Below are positions 25,368 through 34,012 of a stretch of 64,000 nt of DNA, in pieces. The translations under genes were made by a program, and so were the position numbers. The notes below the pieces were generated by a model that was not told the origin of the DNA, ran no database searches, and worked only from the letters and a program-made list of their open reading frames with translations. Source of the stretch: Shewanella basaltis. GTDB taxonomy: Bacteria; Pseudomonadota; Gammaproteobacteria; Enterobacterales; Shewanellaceae. Where the stretch lies: positions 1 to 64,000 of the forward strand of contig NZ_JAKILA010000024.1 of the NCBI RefSeq assembly GCF_023283885.1, in the 5' to 3' direction. Every line of letters begins with the position of its first letter. Within the stretch, counting starts at the first letter, position 1.

Positions 25368-25510
25368 CTACAACGGCCTCTAGAAGTTTCTCTTGGTTAT
25401 ATCGGTCATAATGGCAATAAATTGATAGTTATTTTGTCTTTTTGCAGCAAATACAAAATAATGAATGGTGTAGGTCTTTGTGATGTTATGGGGCTAATGA
25501 TAGTCGAAAA

Positions 25511-25547
25511 AATAAAAAAAACGCACCTATTTTTAAGTGCGTTTTGT
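25511..25547 (-). terminator. Terminator for ETF-QO on the minus strand
   Basis: AAAACGCAC (25518-25526) pairs with GTGCGTTTT (25537-25545). On the minus strand the stem is followed by a T-rich run (25520 to 25511). It lies about 105 bases beyond the ETF-QO stop. Confidence 0.75.
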
Positions 25548-25551
25548 TGAC

Positions 25552-25580
25552 GTTCGCCAATTAATTTACGATTGGCGAAC
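25552..25580. repeat. Perfect inverted repeat downstream of ETF-QO
   Basis: GTTCGCCAAT (25552-25561) and ATTGGCGAAC (25571-25580) form a ten-bp stem with a nine-base loop. It lies between the family A fragment and the terminator. It may stabilise the mRNA end or act as a second terminator, but has no T run. Confidence 0.55.
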
Positions 25581-25591
25581 AACGAGTTATT

Positions 25592-25640
25592 GGGGCCTGT
25601 TTATCTTTCAAGGTTGTGCTTGCAGCGAATTGTCGCCCTA
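25592..25640. repeat. Fragment of family A repeat (left end)
   Basis: GGGGCCTGTTTATCTTTCAA and the following 'ggttgt..ttgcagcgaattgt' match the first 45 bases of the element at 13481, after which the sequence jumps to CGCCCTAA, a possible right terminus. It looks like an internally deleted or solo end, ten bases past the ETF-QO stop. Confidence 0.6.
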
Positions 25641-25650
25641 ACTAAATCGT

Positions 25651-27300
25651 TTACATGTTTGGATAGTTTGGTCCGCCGCCGCCTTCAGGGGTTACCCAGG
25701 TAATATTTTGGCTAGGATCTTTAATGTCACAGGTTTTACAGTGAATGCAGTTTTGTCCGTTAATGACAAACTTTTTCTCACCTGCATCTTCTACCACTTC
25801 ATAAACGCCAGCTGGGCAATAACGCTGCGCCGGTTCATCAAACTTCACCAAATTAACCGAAATAGGAATGCTTTGATCTTTTAAGTGTAAATGGCATCGC
25901 TGATCTTCTTCGTGATAGGTATTGGATAAATACACTGACGATAATTTATCAAAGCTCAGTTTTCCATCTGGTTTTGGGTAATCAATTTTATTGTATTCGC
26001 TGGCTAAACCCATTGTGGCATAATCGGGAGTGGTGTCACGAAATGTCACTGGGAGCTTTCCGCCAAACCAGTTTTGGTCAATATAATTGAATGCGCCACC
26101 GACGAGAGTACCAAATTTATGCAAGGCAGGCCCAAAGTTACGTGACTGGTATAGCTCTTCGTATAGCCAGCTTTCTTCAAAGCGTTGTTGGAAACAGTCC
26201 AGATCTTTCCCGCCTTCTAAGCCTGCAATTAATCCCTCACCTAATGTTTTAGCTGCGATAATTCCGCTTTTCATGGCGGTATGCGTCCCTTTAATTTTGG
26301 CAAAGTTTAAGGTACCTGCATTACAACCAATAATAAGACCGCCTGGAAAACTCATTTTAGGCAGCGAGTTTAGTCCACCTTTGGCAATGGCTCTCGCTCC
26401 ATAAGTTAGACGCTCACCACCGGTTAAGGTTTTGGCAATGATGGGGTGCGTTTTATAGCGCTGAAACTCGTCAAACGGGCTGAGGTGGGGGTTTTTATAA
26501 TTTAAATCAATAATCAGTCCCACGGCGACCTGATTGTCTTCCATGTGATATAAAAAACCGCCGCCTGATGCGCCGTCAACTAATGGCCAACCGCCAGTAT
26601 GTACCACTTTACCTTGCTGGTGTTGCTCGGCGGGAATTTTCCAGATTTCTTTAAAACCTAGGCCATAATGTTGAGGGGTTTTACCATTATCTAAATGGTA
26701 CTTTTGAATAAGTTGCTTACCAAGGTGGCCGCGACAGCCTTCTGAAAATACGGTGTATTTAGCGTGTAACTCCATGCCTGGCATGTAGCTGTCTTTAGGT
26801 TGACCGTCTTCACCCACGCCCATATCGCCAATCAGAATGCCTTTGACGCTATCGTCTTCATTAAACAGCAATTCACTGGCGGCAAACCCCGGGAAAATCT
26901 CCACGCCCATGGCTTCAGCGCGGTTGGCTAACCAACGTGCTAGGTTGCCTACACTGATAATGTAGTTACCTTCGTTGTGCATGGTTTTAGGCACTAGGCT
27001 ATTAGGCATTAAACGTGATGTTGACTCAGAGTTGAGTAAATAAATTTCGTCGTGGCTGACTTTGGTGTTAAGCGGTATGTCTGAGTCCCGCCAATCGTTG
27101 AATAATTCGTCCAGCACATCGGGTTGAAAAACGGCACCTGATAAAATATGGGCACCCACTTCAGACCCTTTTTCTACCACGCAGACAGTAATTTCTTTGT
27201 CGGCATCTTTTGATATTTGCATTAAACGACAAGCGGTAGCTAAACCTGCTGGGCCTGCACCGACAATAACGACGTCGAACTCCATTGACTCGCGTTCCAT
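25651..27300 (-). CDS. Electron transfer flavoprotein-ubiquinone oxidoreductase
   Basis: ETF-QO takes electrons from reduced electron-transferring flavoprotein and passes them to ubiquinone at the inner membrane, linking fatty acid and amino acid oxidation to respiration. The 549-residue product begins with the FAD-binding G-A-G-P-A-G-L-A motif (about residue 15) and carries a G-C-N-A-G-T-L-N segment. It ends with a ferredoxin-type cluster site (C-I-H-C-K-T-C-D-I-K-D-P) and an upstream Cys. A frame reaches 27387, but ATG 27300 has AAAGGTGG upstream and suits the family N-terminus. The ETF subunit genes are not in the window. Confidence 0.94.
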   Translation of the reverse strand: MERESMEFDVVIVGAGPAGLATACRLMQISKDADKEITVCVVEKGSEVGAHILSGAVFQPDVLDELFNDWRDSDIPLNTKVSHDEIYLLNSESTSRLMPNSLVPKTMHNEGNYIISVGNLARWLANRAEAMGVEIFPGFAASELLFNEDDSVKGILIGDMGVGEDGQPKDSYMPGMELHAKYTVFSEGCRGHLGKQLIQKYHLDNGKTPQHYGLGFKEIWKIPAEQHQQGKVVHTGGWPLVDGASGGGFLYHMEDNQVAVGLIIDLNYKNPHLSPFDEFQRYKTHPIIAKTLTGGERLTYGARAIAKGGLNSLPKMSFPGGLIIGCNAGTLNFAKIKGTHTAMKSGIIAAKTLGEGLIAGLEGGKDLDCFQQRFEESWLYEELYQSRNFGPALHKFGTLVGGAFNYIDQNWFGGKLPVTFRDTTPDYATMGLASEYNKIDYPKPDGKLSFDKLSSVYLSNTYHEEDQRCHLHLKDQSIPISVNLVKFDEPAQRYCPAGVYEVVEDAGEKKFVINGQNCIHCKTCDIKDPSQNITWVTPEGGGGPNYPNM

Positions 27301-27544
27301 GTTCCCACCTTTCAAAGTATCCCGTTCATCGCGGGTTTTAGTTTTTTTAATAACGATAATTAAACGATCGTTTATCCTTTTACTCACCTTACCGCAAATT
27401 TTGCTTTTGTCACAGTAGCAAACACAATCTTATCTGCGTGAGTCGAGTCACAAATCGTAAACGACTTAGCAATTTTAGCTGTGATATTCGTCTAAAGGGG
27501 TATTTGTTAAGCAATAAATAAGCCTATAATCGTAGGTCTGACGG

Positions 27545-27649
27545 TTCTCCGAGCTTTTTGTCCTACGTCAATGATATGGACACTAAGCCGTGGTAATTTT
27601 GCCACCGGGGTGAGTAAAGAAATGCACTTACCTCCCACACTTGGAAAGG
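27545..27649 (+). promoter_or_regulatory. Probable molybdenum cofactor (Moco) riboswitch upstream of moaA
   Basis: The leader folds as a closing stem with branches. TTCTCCGAG (27545-27553) pairs with CTTGGAAA (27640-27647) and would cover the moaA ribosome binding site GAAAGG. Inside lie TGTCC/GGACA, CCGTGG/CCACCGG and GGTGAGT/ACTTACC hairpins. Moco RNAs are known upstream of moaA in gammaproteobacteria and repress translation when cofactor is plentiful. The call rests on structure by eye and gene context; I did not match a covariance model. Confidence 0.6.
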
Positions 27650-27654
27650 TTAAC

Positions 27655-28635
27655 ATGTCCCAGTTACAAGACAATTTTGGAAGGCGTTTTCATTATTTAC
27701 GGATGTCGGTTACTGACGTTTGTAATTTTAAATGCAGCTATTGCTTGCCAGATGGCTATCGTCCTGATGGTAAACCGACCTTTTTAACCCTCAGCGAAAT
27801 CGAAAATCTCGTTGCTGGTTTTGCCGCTGTGGGTACGCAAAAAATTCGTATCACAGGTGGTGAGCCCACCCTTCGTAAAGACTTTACCGATATTGTGCGT
27901 ATTGTGGCTCAGACCACTAATGTAAACACTGTCGCGATGACAACCAATGGTTATCGTTTACAGCAACATGCCAAAGAATGGTATGACGCAGGTTTACGCC
28001 GTATTAATGTCTCTGTAGACAGTTTAGACCCGAAAATGTTTTACCAAATTACTGGCGAGAATAAATTTGACCAGGTGATGCGGGGCATTGACGCTGCACT
28101 TGAGGCGGGTTTTGAACGCGTTAAAATCAATGCGGTGTTATTGAAAGGCTTAAACGACAAAGATTTACCGCGTTTTTTACATTGGATTAAACACACTCCT
28201 ATTGATTTGCGTTTTATTGAATTGATGGAAACAGGTCTTGGTCGTGACTATTTTAAAGCCCATCATTTGGCTGGTATCGACATTAAAAAACAGCTTGAGC
28301 AAGATGGTTGGTTATACGATTTACCCAGTGCTGATGATGGTCCTGCGCAAAATTTTAGCCACAGTGACTATCAAGGTCGTATTGGTTTAATTATGCCGTA
28401 CGCCAAAAACTTTTGCGCTAGCTGTAATCGTTTAAGAGTCTCTGCCAAAGGTAAATTGCACTTATGCTTATTTACTGAAAATGGCGTTGATTTACGCGAC
28501 TTACTGCAAGATAGCTCACAGCGTGATGAGTTAATTACACGTTTGCATGGGCAGTTAGCACAAAAGAAAGAAACTCATTTTCTGCACCAGGGCATTACCG
28601 GTGTAACTAAACACCTTGCTTCGATTGGCGGTTAG
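27655..28635 (+). CDS. moaA: GTP 3',8-cyclase MoaA
   Basis: MoaA is the radical SAM enzyme that starts molybdopterin synthesis by converting GTP to 3',8-cyclo-7,8-dihydro-GTP. The 326-residue chain has the N-terminal cluster C-N-F-K-C-S-Y-C (about residues 22-29), the second cluster C-A-S-C-N-R-L-R with a later Cys in L-H-L-C-L, and ends in S-I-G-G, the conserved GG tail. A frame opens at 27571, inside the leader RNA; ATG 27655 with GAAAGG is preferred. First gene of moaACDE; moaB is absent. Confidence 0.95.
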   Translation: MSQLQDNFGRRFHYLRMSVTDVCNFKCSYCLPDGYRPDGKPTFLTLSEIENLVAGFAAVGTQKIRITGGEPTLRKDFTDIVRIVAQTTNVNTVAMTTNGYRLQQHAKEWYDAGLRRINVSVDSLDPKMFYQITGENKFDQVMRGIDAALEAGFERVKINAVLLKGLNDKDLPRFLHWIKHTPIDLRFIELMETGLGRDYFKAHHLAGIDIKKQLEQDGWLYDLPSADDGPAQNFSHSDYQGRIGLIMPYAKNFCASCNRLRVSAKGKLHLCLFTENGVDLRDLLQDSSQRDELITRLHGQLAQKKETHFLHQGITGVTKHLASIGG

Positions 28636-28702
28636 TCGCCATCTTTATTCGTTGAACAAACGACACTAACCTGCAGATTTAATTTGATAAGGTATTCATA
28701 TC

Positions 28703-29179
28703 ATGAGTAATCGTTTTACCCACATCAATGCCGATGGCCATGCCCACATGGTCGATGTGACTGAGAAAAGCGTCACAGAACGTGAGGCCAGAGCAGAAGC
28801 GTTTATTGAAATGGCAGCAGAGACATTGGCAATGATCATGAGCGGCAGTCACCACAAAGGTGATGTGTTTGCTACCGCTCGTATTGCCGGTATTCAAGCC
28901 GCTAAAAAGACATCAGATCTTATTCCGTTATGTCATCCTTTAATGTTAACCAAGGTAGAGGTTGAGCTTGAGGCACAGCCAGAGCATAACCGGGTACGTA
29001 TTACTAGCTTGTGTAAATTGTCAGGTAAAACCGGTGTTGAAATGGAAGCATTAACAGCGGCATCTGTGGCGGCATTAACCATTTACGATATGTGTAAAGC
29101 CGTGCAAAAAGACATGATTATCTCGCAGGTGAGATTACTTGAAAAACGCGGCGGCAAGTCAGGGCACTTTACTGTGTAG
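28703..29179 (+). CDS. moaC: Cyclic pyranopterin monophosphate synthase MoaC
   Basis: MoaC rearranges the MoaA product to cyclic pyranopterin monophosphate. The 158-residue protein has the family pattern: M-V-D-V-T-E-K near the start, [13 protein letters not shown] near residue 51, L-C-H-P-L near residue 75, and M-C-K-A-V-Q-K-D-M near residue 131 (active-site lysines and Asp). It is 67 bases downstream of moaA on the same strand. Confidence 0.96.
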   Translation: MSNRFTHINADGHAHMVDVTEKSVTEREARAEAFIEMAAETLAMIMSGSHHKGDVFATARIAGIQAAKKTSDLIPLCHPLMLTKVEVELEAQPEHNRVRITSLCKLSGKTGVEMEALTAASVAALTIYDMCKAVQKDMIISQVRLLEKRGGKSGHFTV

Positions 29180-29230
29180 TCGTGAGTTGAGTGAGATGCC
29201 TTATCTATATAAACCTCTTGAGGGACCACT

Positions 29231-29479
29231 ATGATCCAAGTATTATTTTTTGCGCAAGTCCGCGAGTTGCTCGGTACCGCGAAAGTGGAGCACAGTAGCG
29301 CCAATATTCGTACCGCAGAAGAGTTACGTGCAGCATTGGCTGCAACCGATGATAAATGGGCTAAAGTGCTCACCTCGGATAAGCTACTTGTTGCAGTTAA
29401 TCAAACGATAAGTCAATGGGATACTCAGATAAAGGCCGGTGACGAAGTGGCCTTTTTTCCTCCTGTAACGGGAGGCTAA
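29231..29479 (+). CDS. moaD: Molybdopterin synthase small subunit MoaD
   Basis: The 82-residue ubiquitin-like sulfur carrier ends in V-T-G-G, whose last glycine is adenylated by MoeB and then carries the thiocarboxylate. The start V-L-F-F-A-Q-V-R-E and the F-F-P-P-V-T-G-G end are typical. It ends two bases before moaE, its partner subunit. Confidence 0.95.
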   Translation: MIQVLFFAQVRELLGTAKVEHSSANIRTAEELRAALAATDDKWAKVLTSDKLLVAVNQTISQWDTQIKAGDEVAFFPPVTGG

Positions 29480-29481
29480 AT

Positions 29482-29943
29482 ATGAATGGTGAAACAATCA
29501 TACGTGTGCAAACTCACGATTTTAGCGTGAGCGACGAATACGCTTTATTGGCCAATGATAACCAAGACGGTGCGGTGGTTAATTTTATTGGTAAAGTGCG
29601 TGACTTTAATGATGGTAGCGCAGTGACCGATTTAACCCTAGAGCATTATCCGGGCATGACCGAGTCGGTGTTGTCGCAAATTTGTCAGCAAGCTAGAGCG
29701 CGTTGGCCATTAAATAATGTCACCATTATTCATCGAGTCGGCACTATGGCGCTGGGTGAGCAAATAGTGTTTATTGGTGTGACTAGTGCTCATCGTAAAG
29801 CTGCTTTTGCCGCCTGTGAGTTTTTAATCGATTTTTTAAAAACCAAAGCACCATTTTGGAAGCTCGAAGCCAACGAGACTGGCAGTAAATGGGTTGAAGC
29901 TCGTGACAGTGATGAGCAAGCGGCTAAAATGTGGCAAAAATAA
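29482..29943 (+). CDS. moaE: Molybdopterin synthase catalytic subunit MoaE
   Basis: MoaE uses MoaD thiocarboxylates to insert the dithiolene sulfurs into molybdopterin. The 153-residue protein shows F-x-G-K-V-R near residue 35, H-R-V-G near residue 84, the H-R-x-A-A-F-x-A-C segment and the active-site region K-T-K-A-P-F-W-K. It is followed 49 bases later by modA, so synthesis and molybdate uptake genes probably share a transcript. Confidence 0.96.
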   Translation: MNGETIIRVQTHDFSVSDEYALLANDNQDGAVVNFIGKVRDFNDGSAVTDLTLEHYPGMTESVLSQICQQARARWPLNNVTIIHRVGTMALGEQIVFIGVTSAHRKAAFAACEFLIDFLKTKAPFWKLEANETGSKWVEARDSDEQAAKMWQK

Positions 29944-29992
29944 TCTAACCAATATTCGCCGTTGTTTGCTCAACCAATAAGGTCAGTGATTA

Positions 29993-30844
29993 ATGTTTTT
30001 TTCTCGGTTATCTATTTTTACGCAATGCGAGCGTTTCAATAAACAATCTCGTGCGATTATCGCTACATTAATGCTTGTTTTTTTTGGGGTTACCTTGGCA
30101 ATATCAACCGCCAATGCAACAGAGGCGCCAGCGATTGCAGCGGCAGCGAATATTAAGTTTGCCCTCGATAAGATTGTCAGCAAGTTTGAACAAGAGACAG
30201 GGTTAAGCGTTCGTATCAGTTATGGCTCGTCTGGTAACTTTGTCTCTCAGATACAGCATGGCGCGCCATTTGAAATGATGCTCAGTGCCGATGAGTTTTA
30301 TATTGAGCAGTTACATCAGGCGGGTTACACCCAGGATGCTGGAGTTATTTATGCGATTGGCCGTTTAGCGCTTGCTGCGCCAAAACAATCACAGATGATG
30401 CTAGACGAAGAACTTATTGGTTTGGGACAATTTATTACTGACGGCAAGCTTAAGCGCTTTGCGATAGCCAATCCCGAGCATGCCCCATACGGTGAACGCG
30501 CCCAAGAAGTATTAAAAGCCAAAGGATTATGGGATGCCATACAGCCTAGGCTCATTTTAGGTGAAAACGCTTCGCAAGCTGCTCAATTTACCATTAGCGG
30601 CTCCACTCAAGGTGGTATTGTCCCTCTGTCATTGGTGCTGGCACCACAATTTATGACGTTAGCAAATTATGTGGTTATTCCTGATCATTTATACGAACCG
30701 CTTAATCAACGTATGGCATTAATGCCAAATGCCTCACAAACCACAACGCATTTTTATCAATATATACAAAGCCCGCAATCGCAGCAGATACTGCGTGAGT
30801 TTGGTTTTAACTTACCTAACACAGCTTCTGAGACAGTCAATTAA
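29993..30844 (+). CDS. modA: Molybdate ABC transporter, periplasmic binding protein ModA
   Basis: ModA captures molybdate in the periplasm for ModBC. The 283-residue product has a rather long N-terminal tail before the signal hydrophobic core (about residues 23-38, ending A-N-A), then the mature start with A-A-A-A-N-I-K-F-A. The Y-G-S-S-G-N segment and D-E-F-Y-I-E fit the fold, and the closing N-P-E-H-A-P-Y-G is typical. The real start may be an internal Met at residue 27. The stop overlaps the modB start by one base. Confidence 0.93.
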   Translation: MFFSRLSIFTQCERFNKQSRAIIATLMLVFFGVTLAISTANATEAPAIAAAANIKFALDKIVSKFEQETGLSVRISYGSSGNFVSQIQHGAPFEMMLSADEFYIEQLHQAGYTQDAGVIYAIGRLALAAPKQSQMMLDEELIGLGQFITDGKLKRFAIANPEHAPYGERAQEVLKAKGLWDAIQPRLILGENASQAAQFTISGSTQGGIVPLSLVLAPQFMTLANYVVIPDHLYEPLNQRMALMPNASQTTTHFYQYIQSPQSQQILREFGFNLPNTASETVN

Positions 30845-31524
30845 TGGATTGGCAAGCATTATGGTTGTCGATTAAATTAAGCGCCTTTACGGTATTATTC
30901 TTGATCCCCTTAGCCATACTTGTTGGTCGGGGATTAGCTTATTACCAGTTTCGCGGTAAGTCCTGGCTAGAAGCCATAATTTTAGTGCCATTAGTGCTAC
31001 CGCCAACCGTGATTGGTTATTACTTGCTGGTGGGGTTAGGTAATCAAAGTGTTATCGGCCAGTACGTTGAGCAGATTTTTGGGCAGCAACTGGTGTTTCA
31101 TTTTTCTGGTTTAGTGATTGCGTCAGTTTTAGTTAATGTCCCGTTTGCGGTACAACCGATACAGCGGGCTTATGAAATGGTACCCATTGATATTCGAGAT
31201 GCTGCAGCTTGCTGTGGTATGAGCCGTTTACGGATTTTTTTAAAGGTTGAATTACCCATGGTATGGCCTGGGGTATTAACTGCATTGGTATTGTGTTTTT
31301 CGCATGTGTTAGGCGAGTTTGGTGTGGTGCTTATGCTTGGGGGGAACATTGCGGGAGAAACCAAAACCATCTCTATTGCTATTTACGATAGTGTCCAAGC
31401 GTTTGACTTTGATTCTGCCAGCATGATGTCACTGGTGTTATTGTTGTTTGCTGTGAGTGCATTGGCATTAACAACCAGTATGTCTCGGCGCTTAGGAGGG
31501 CATAATGGTCACTCGCAGCGATGA
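30844..31524 (+). CDS. modB: Molybdate ABC transporter permease ModB
   Basis: The 226-residue inner-membrane permease has five or so hydrophobic helices and the EAA-type loop (D-A-A-x5-S-R-L-R-I-F, about residues 120-131) that contacts the ATPase. The P-L-V-L-P-P-T-V-I-G-Y segment is characteristic of ModB. It overlaps modA by one base and modC by 20. Confidence 0.94.
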   Translation: MDWQALWLSIKLSAFTVLFLIPLAILVGRGLAYYQFRGKSWLEAIILVPLVLPPTVIGYYLLVGLGNQSVIGQYVEQIFGQQLVFHFSGLVIASVLVNVPFAVQPIQRAYEMVPIDIRDAAACCGMSRLRIFLKVELPMVWPGVLTALVLCFSHVLGEFGVVLMLGGNIAGETKTISIAIYDSVQAFDFDSASMMSLVLLLFAVSALALTTSMSRRLGGHNGHSQR

Positions 31525-32623
31525 TCTTATCTGCCATATATCGCAACATGCCCCCATCCCGTTAGAAGCTCACTTTACCTGTCGTGCCGGTGAAGTGTTG
31601 GCGGTTGTTGGCCCGTCAGGCGGCGGTAAAACAACCTTACTTAGAATGATCGCGGGCTTAACGTTACCAAAGCAAGGGCAGATACAATGTGGTGATGTAT
31701 TATGGTTTGACTCAAAGCACTCGGTGTCGTTAACACCGCAGCAGCGTCATATTGGTTACATGCCACAGCATTTTGGGTTATTTCCACACCTGTCAGCGTT
31801 AGAGAATGTCATTGCCGGTCTTGATCATGTCCCTAAAGCGCAGCGAAGGCAGCGTGCATTAGATTGGTTAGAGCGAGTTAACTTACAGGGATTACCCGAT
31901 CGATTACCCGCTCAACTGTCTGGTGGTCAACGCCAGCGTGTTGCACTGGCCAGAGCGTTAGCGCGTGAGCCTGCTATTTTATTGCTTGATGAACCTTTTT
32001 CTGCCGTTGATCGCGAAACGCGTGAGCGTCTATACATAGAGCTTGCACGATTAAAGCAGCAGCTATCTATCCCTGTGATTATGGTGACTCATGATATTCA
32101 TGAAGCCTTATTACTGGCAGACAAAATGATGTTGATAAGCCAAGGCCAAATGTTGCAGCACGGTCGGCCGTTTGAGGTGTTATCTCATCCGCATGATGAG
32201 GCAGTTGCAAGGCAAATGGGGCTGAGAAATATTTTTGACGGCAAAGTGGTAGACCAAGACATTGAACGTAACATGACATGGTTTACGTTGGGCGAAGAGT
32301 TAATTGTTAGTGACAGTGCGCCACCATTAGCGATAGGACAAGCTATACGCTGGGTTATACCAAATCAAGGTATCCGATTTAATGCCATTAGTAGTGGTCG
32401 TTTATGTAAAAGCTTAAATAAGCTAGACGTTCTGATTGAGTCTGTGTTGGTGATGGGGGAGTCGTCACGGGTGATTGCGTCTGTAATCGGCATTGGCTCT
32501 GTGATCAACGCCGACGTACCAACCCATTTAGTTGATAAACTTGGTCTACAAGCCAAAATGCAAACAACCATTGCATTAAAGTCTGAACAGATTCATATCT
32601 TAAATGTGCCATTGCCGAACTAA
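31505..32623 (+). CDS. modC: Molybdate ABC transporter ATP-binding protein ModC
   Basis: The 372-residue ATPase drives molybdate import. Walker A G-P-S-G-G-G-K-T-T (about residues 34-42), signature L-S-G-G-Q-R-Q-R-V (about 137-145), Walker B L-L-L-D-E-P-F-S, and a C-terminal regulatory TOBE/Mop-like domain of about 130 residues are all present. The overlap with modB is usual for this operon. No modE regulator gene is in the window. Confidence 0.94.
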   Translation: MVTRSDDLICHISQHAPIPLEAHFTCRAGEVLAVVGPSGGGKTTLLRMIAGLTLPKQGQIQCGDVLWFDSKHSVSLTPQQRHIGYMPQHFGLFPHLSALENVIAGLDHVPKAQRRQRALDWLERVNLQGLPDRLPAQLSGGQRQRVALARALAREPAILLLDEPFSAVDRETRERLYIELARLKQQLSIPVIMVTHDIHEALLLADKMMLISQGQMLQHGRPFEVLSHPHDEAVARQMGLRNIFDGKVVDQDIERNMTWFTLGEELIVSDSAPPLAIGQAIRWVIPNQGIRFNAISSGRLCKSLNKLDVLIESVLVMGESSRVIASVIGIGSVINADVPTHLVDKLGLQAKMQTTIALKSEQIHILNVPLPN

Positions 32624-32750
32624 TTATTGCCGATAACGCCCTGTTTTATGGTATTTATGATCAATTATTAATCTTAGATTTCTTGGGACTTTGGCCGCGG
32701 TTAGGTAGAGTAGTGCTGTAATAAAATTTTTAATCAAATAGAGGCTCGTG

Positions 32751-33272
32751 ATGGTTCGGTTGCTACTAGCAATATGCTTTCTTCCTTGTGCCGTGATGGC
32801 AACGCCATCTATGCACACGTTATTGATCAATGGTGAGTTTTTAAAGCCTATTGTGGTCATGGAGCAGTTAGAACAGCAAGATAAGGGCACTATTTGCGAT
32901 TTTGATGTTGATGTGGAAGAAGGACTGCTTATTTACAAAATTTCTATGGTGAACCTAGAAACACGTAAAATGAGCAAATATCAATACCGAGCTCTCGATG
33001 GCGTATTGCTTAAAGAAAAATCATCGGACTATAGTACAGATGATATTGGTTTGCTCAATGCTGCAAAAGTATTGCAAGCTAAGCACATGACATTTTCAGC
33101 ATTAGTCGCATTAGCGATTGAAAATCAACAAGGATATTTAACGCAAGCGGAATTGGACCACGATTTATCAATTAGTTACCTCGAACTAAAACTCCTCAAT
33201 CAAGACAGTAAAAATACCATTGCTTTCGACATTGAAACCTTACGTCCACTTCCACTGCTCAAATGGGATTAA
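32751..33272 (+). CDS. Periplasmic hypothetical protein, possibly PepSY-like, before a two-component system
   Basis: A 173-residue protein with a signal peptide (V-R-L-L-L-A-I-C-F-L-P-C-A-V-M-A). The mature part contains two similar stretches: L-E-Q-Q-D-K-G-T-I-C-D-F-D-V and a later A-L-A-I-E-N-Q-Q-G-Y-L-T-Q-A-E. These look like PepSY repeats, in which a helix precedes a strand pair. ATG 32751 follows AGAGG; a GTG lies one codon earlier. It ends seven bases before the response regulator, so it may be a sensor accessory or target of that system. Confidence 0.6.
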   Translation: MVRLLLAICFLPCAVMATPSMHTLLINGEFLKPIVVMEQLEQQDKGTICDFDVDVEEGLLIYKISMVNLETRKMSKYQYRALDGVLLKEKSSDYSTDDIGLLNAAKVLQAKHMTFSALVALAIENQQGYLTQAELDHDLSISYLELKLLNQDSKNTIAFDIETLRPLPLLKWD

Positions 33273-33279
33273 ACACTCT

Positions 33280-33963
33280 ATGACTAAGCGTATTTTATTG
33301 GTTGAAGATGATGCCACCACGTTAAAGTATGTGGCCGACGGATTTACAGCGCAAAAATACCAAGTAGACAGCGCAACAGATGGCCAAGAAGGCTTAACGT
33401 TAGCTAAGCATAATCAGTACGACTTACTCATTTTAGATCGTATGTTGCCTAAGTTAGATGGCCTGACCTTATTGTCTGCTTTGCGCACCAGTGGTAATAA
33501 AACTCCCGTACTGATTCTCTCCGCACTGAGCCACGTTGACGAGCGTGTTAAAGGGTTGCGTGCTGGTGGCGATGATTACATGACCAAACCTTTTGCGTTT
33601 GCCGAATTATTAGTACGTGCTGAAAAATTAGTCCAACGCAATGTTGTTGAGCCAGCCGCCACAGATATTGAGGTGGGTGGTCTAAAAATGGAACTGCTAA
33701 CACGTAAAGTGACATTGGACGACAACGAGTTAATGTTGCAGCCAAAAGAGTTTCAGTTGCTGAAATATCTGATGGAACATCCAAATCAAGTGATTAGCCG
33801 CACGCTGCTATTTGAGGCTGTGTGGGATTACCATTTCGACCCTCGGACCAATGTGATTGATGTGCATATTGCAAAGCTGCGTCGTAAATTTGAAGAGCTT
33901 GGACACGGTGAATTAATCGAAACAGTAAGGGGTTCGGGTTATCGCCTCTGCAAAGGCCATTAA
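33280..33963 (+). CDS. OmpR-family DNA-binding response regulator
   Basis: A 227-residue regulator: receiver domain (residues 1-118) with acidic pair E-D-D, phospho-acceptor Asp in L-I-L-D-R-M-L-P (about residue 52) and the T-K-P-F switch Lys, then a winged-helix output domain with the V-R-G-S-G-Y-R-L end. A frame opens at 33220, but ATG 33280 gives the canonical R-I-L-L-V-E-D-D start. Targets unknown. It lies between the exported protein and the histidine kinase. Confidence 0.93.
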   Translation: MTKRILLVEDDATTLKYVADGFTAQKYQVDSATDGQEGLTLAKHNQYDLLILDRMLPKLDGLTLLSALRTSGNKTPVLILSALSHVDERVKGLRAGGDDYMTKPFAFAELLVRAEKLVQRNVVEPAATDIEVGGLKMELLTRKVTLDDNELMLQPKEFQLLKYLMEHPNQVISRTLLFEAVWDYHFDPRTNVIDVHIAKLRRKFEELGHGELIETVRGSGYRLCKGH

Positions 33964-34012
33964 GCCATACCAAAGTAGTGCGTGGCGCATTACGCTTATC
34001 TTCTCGACGTTA

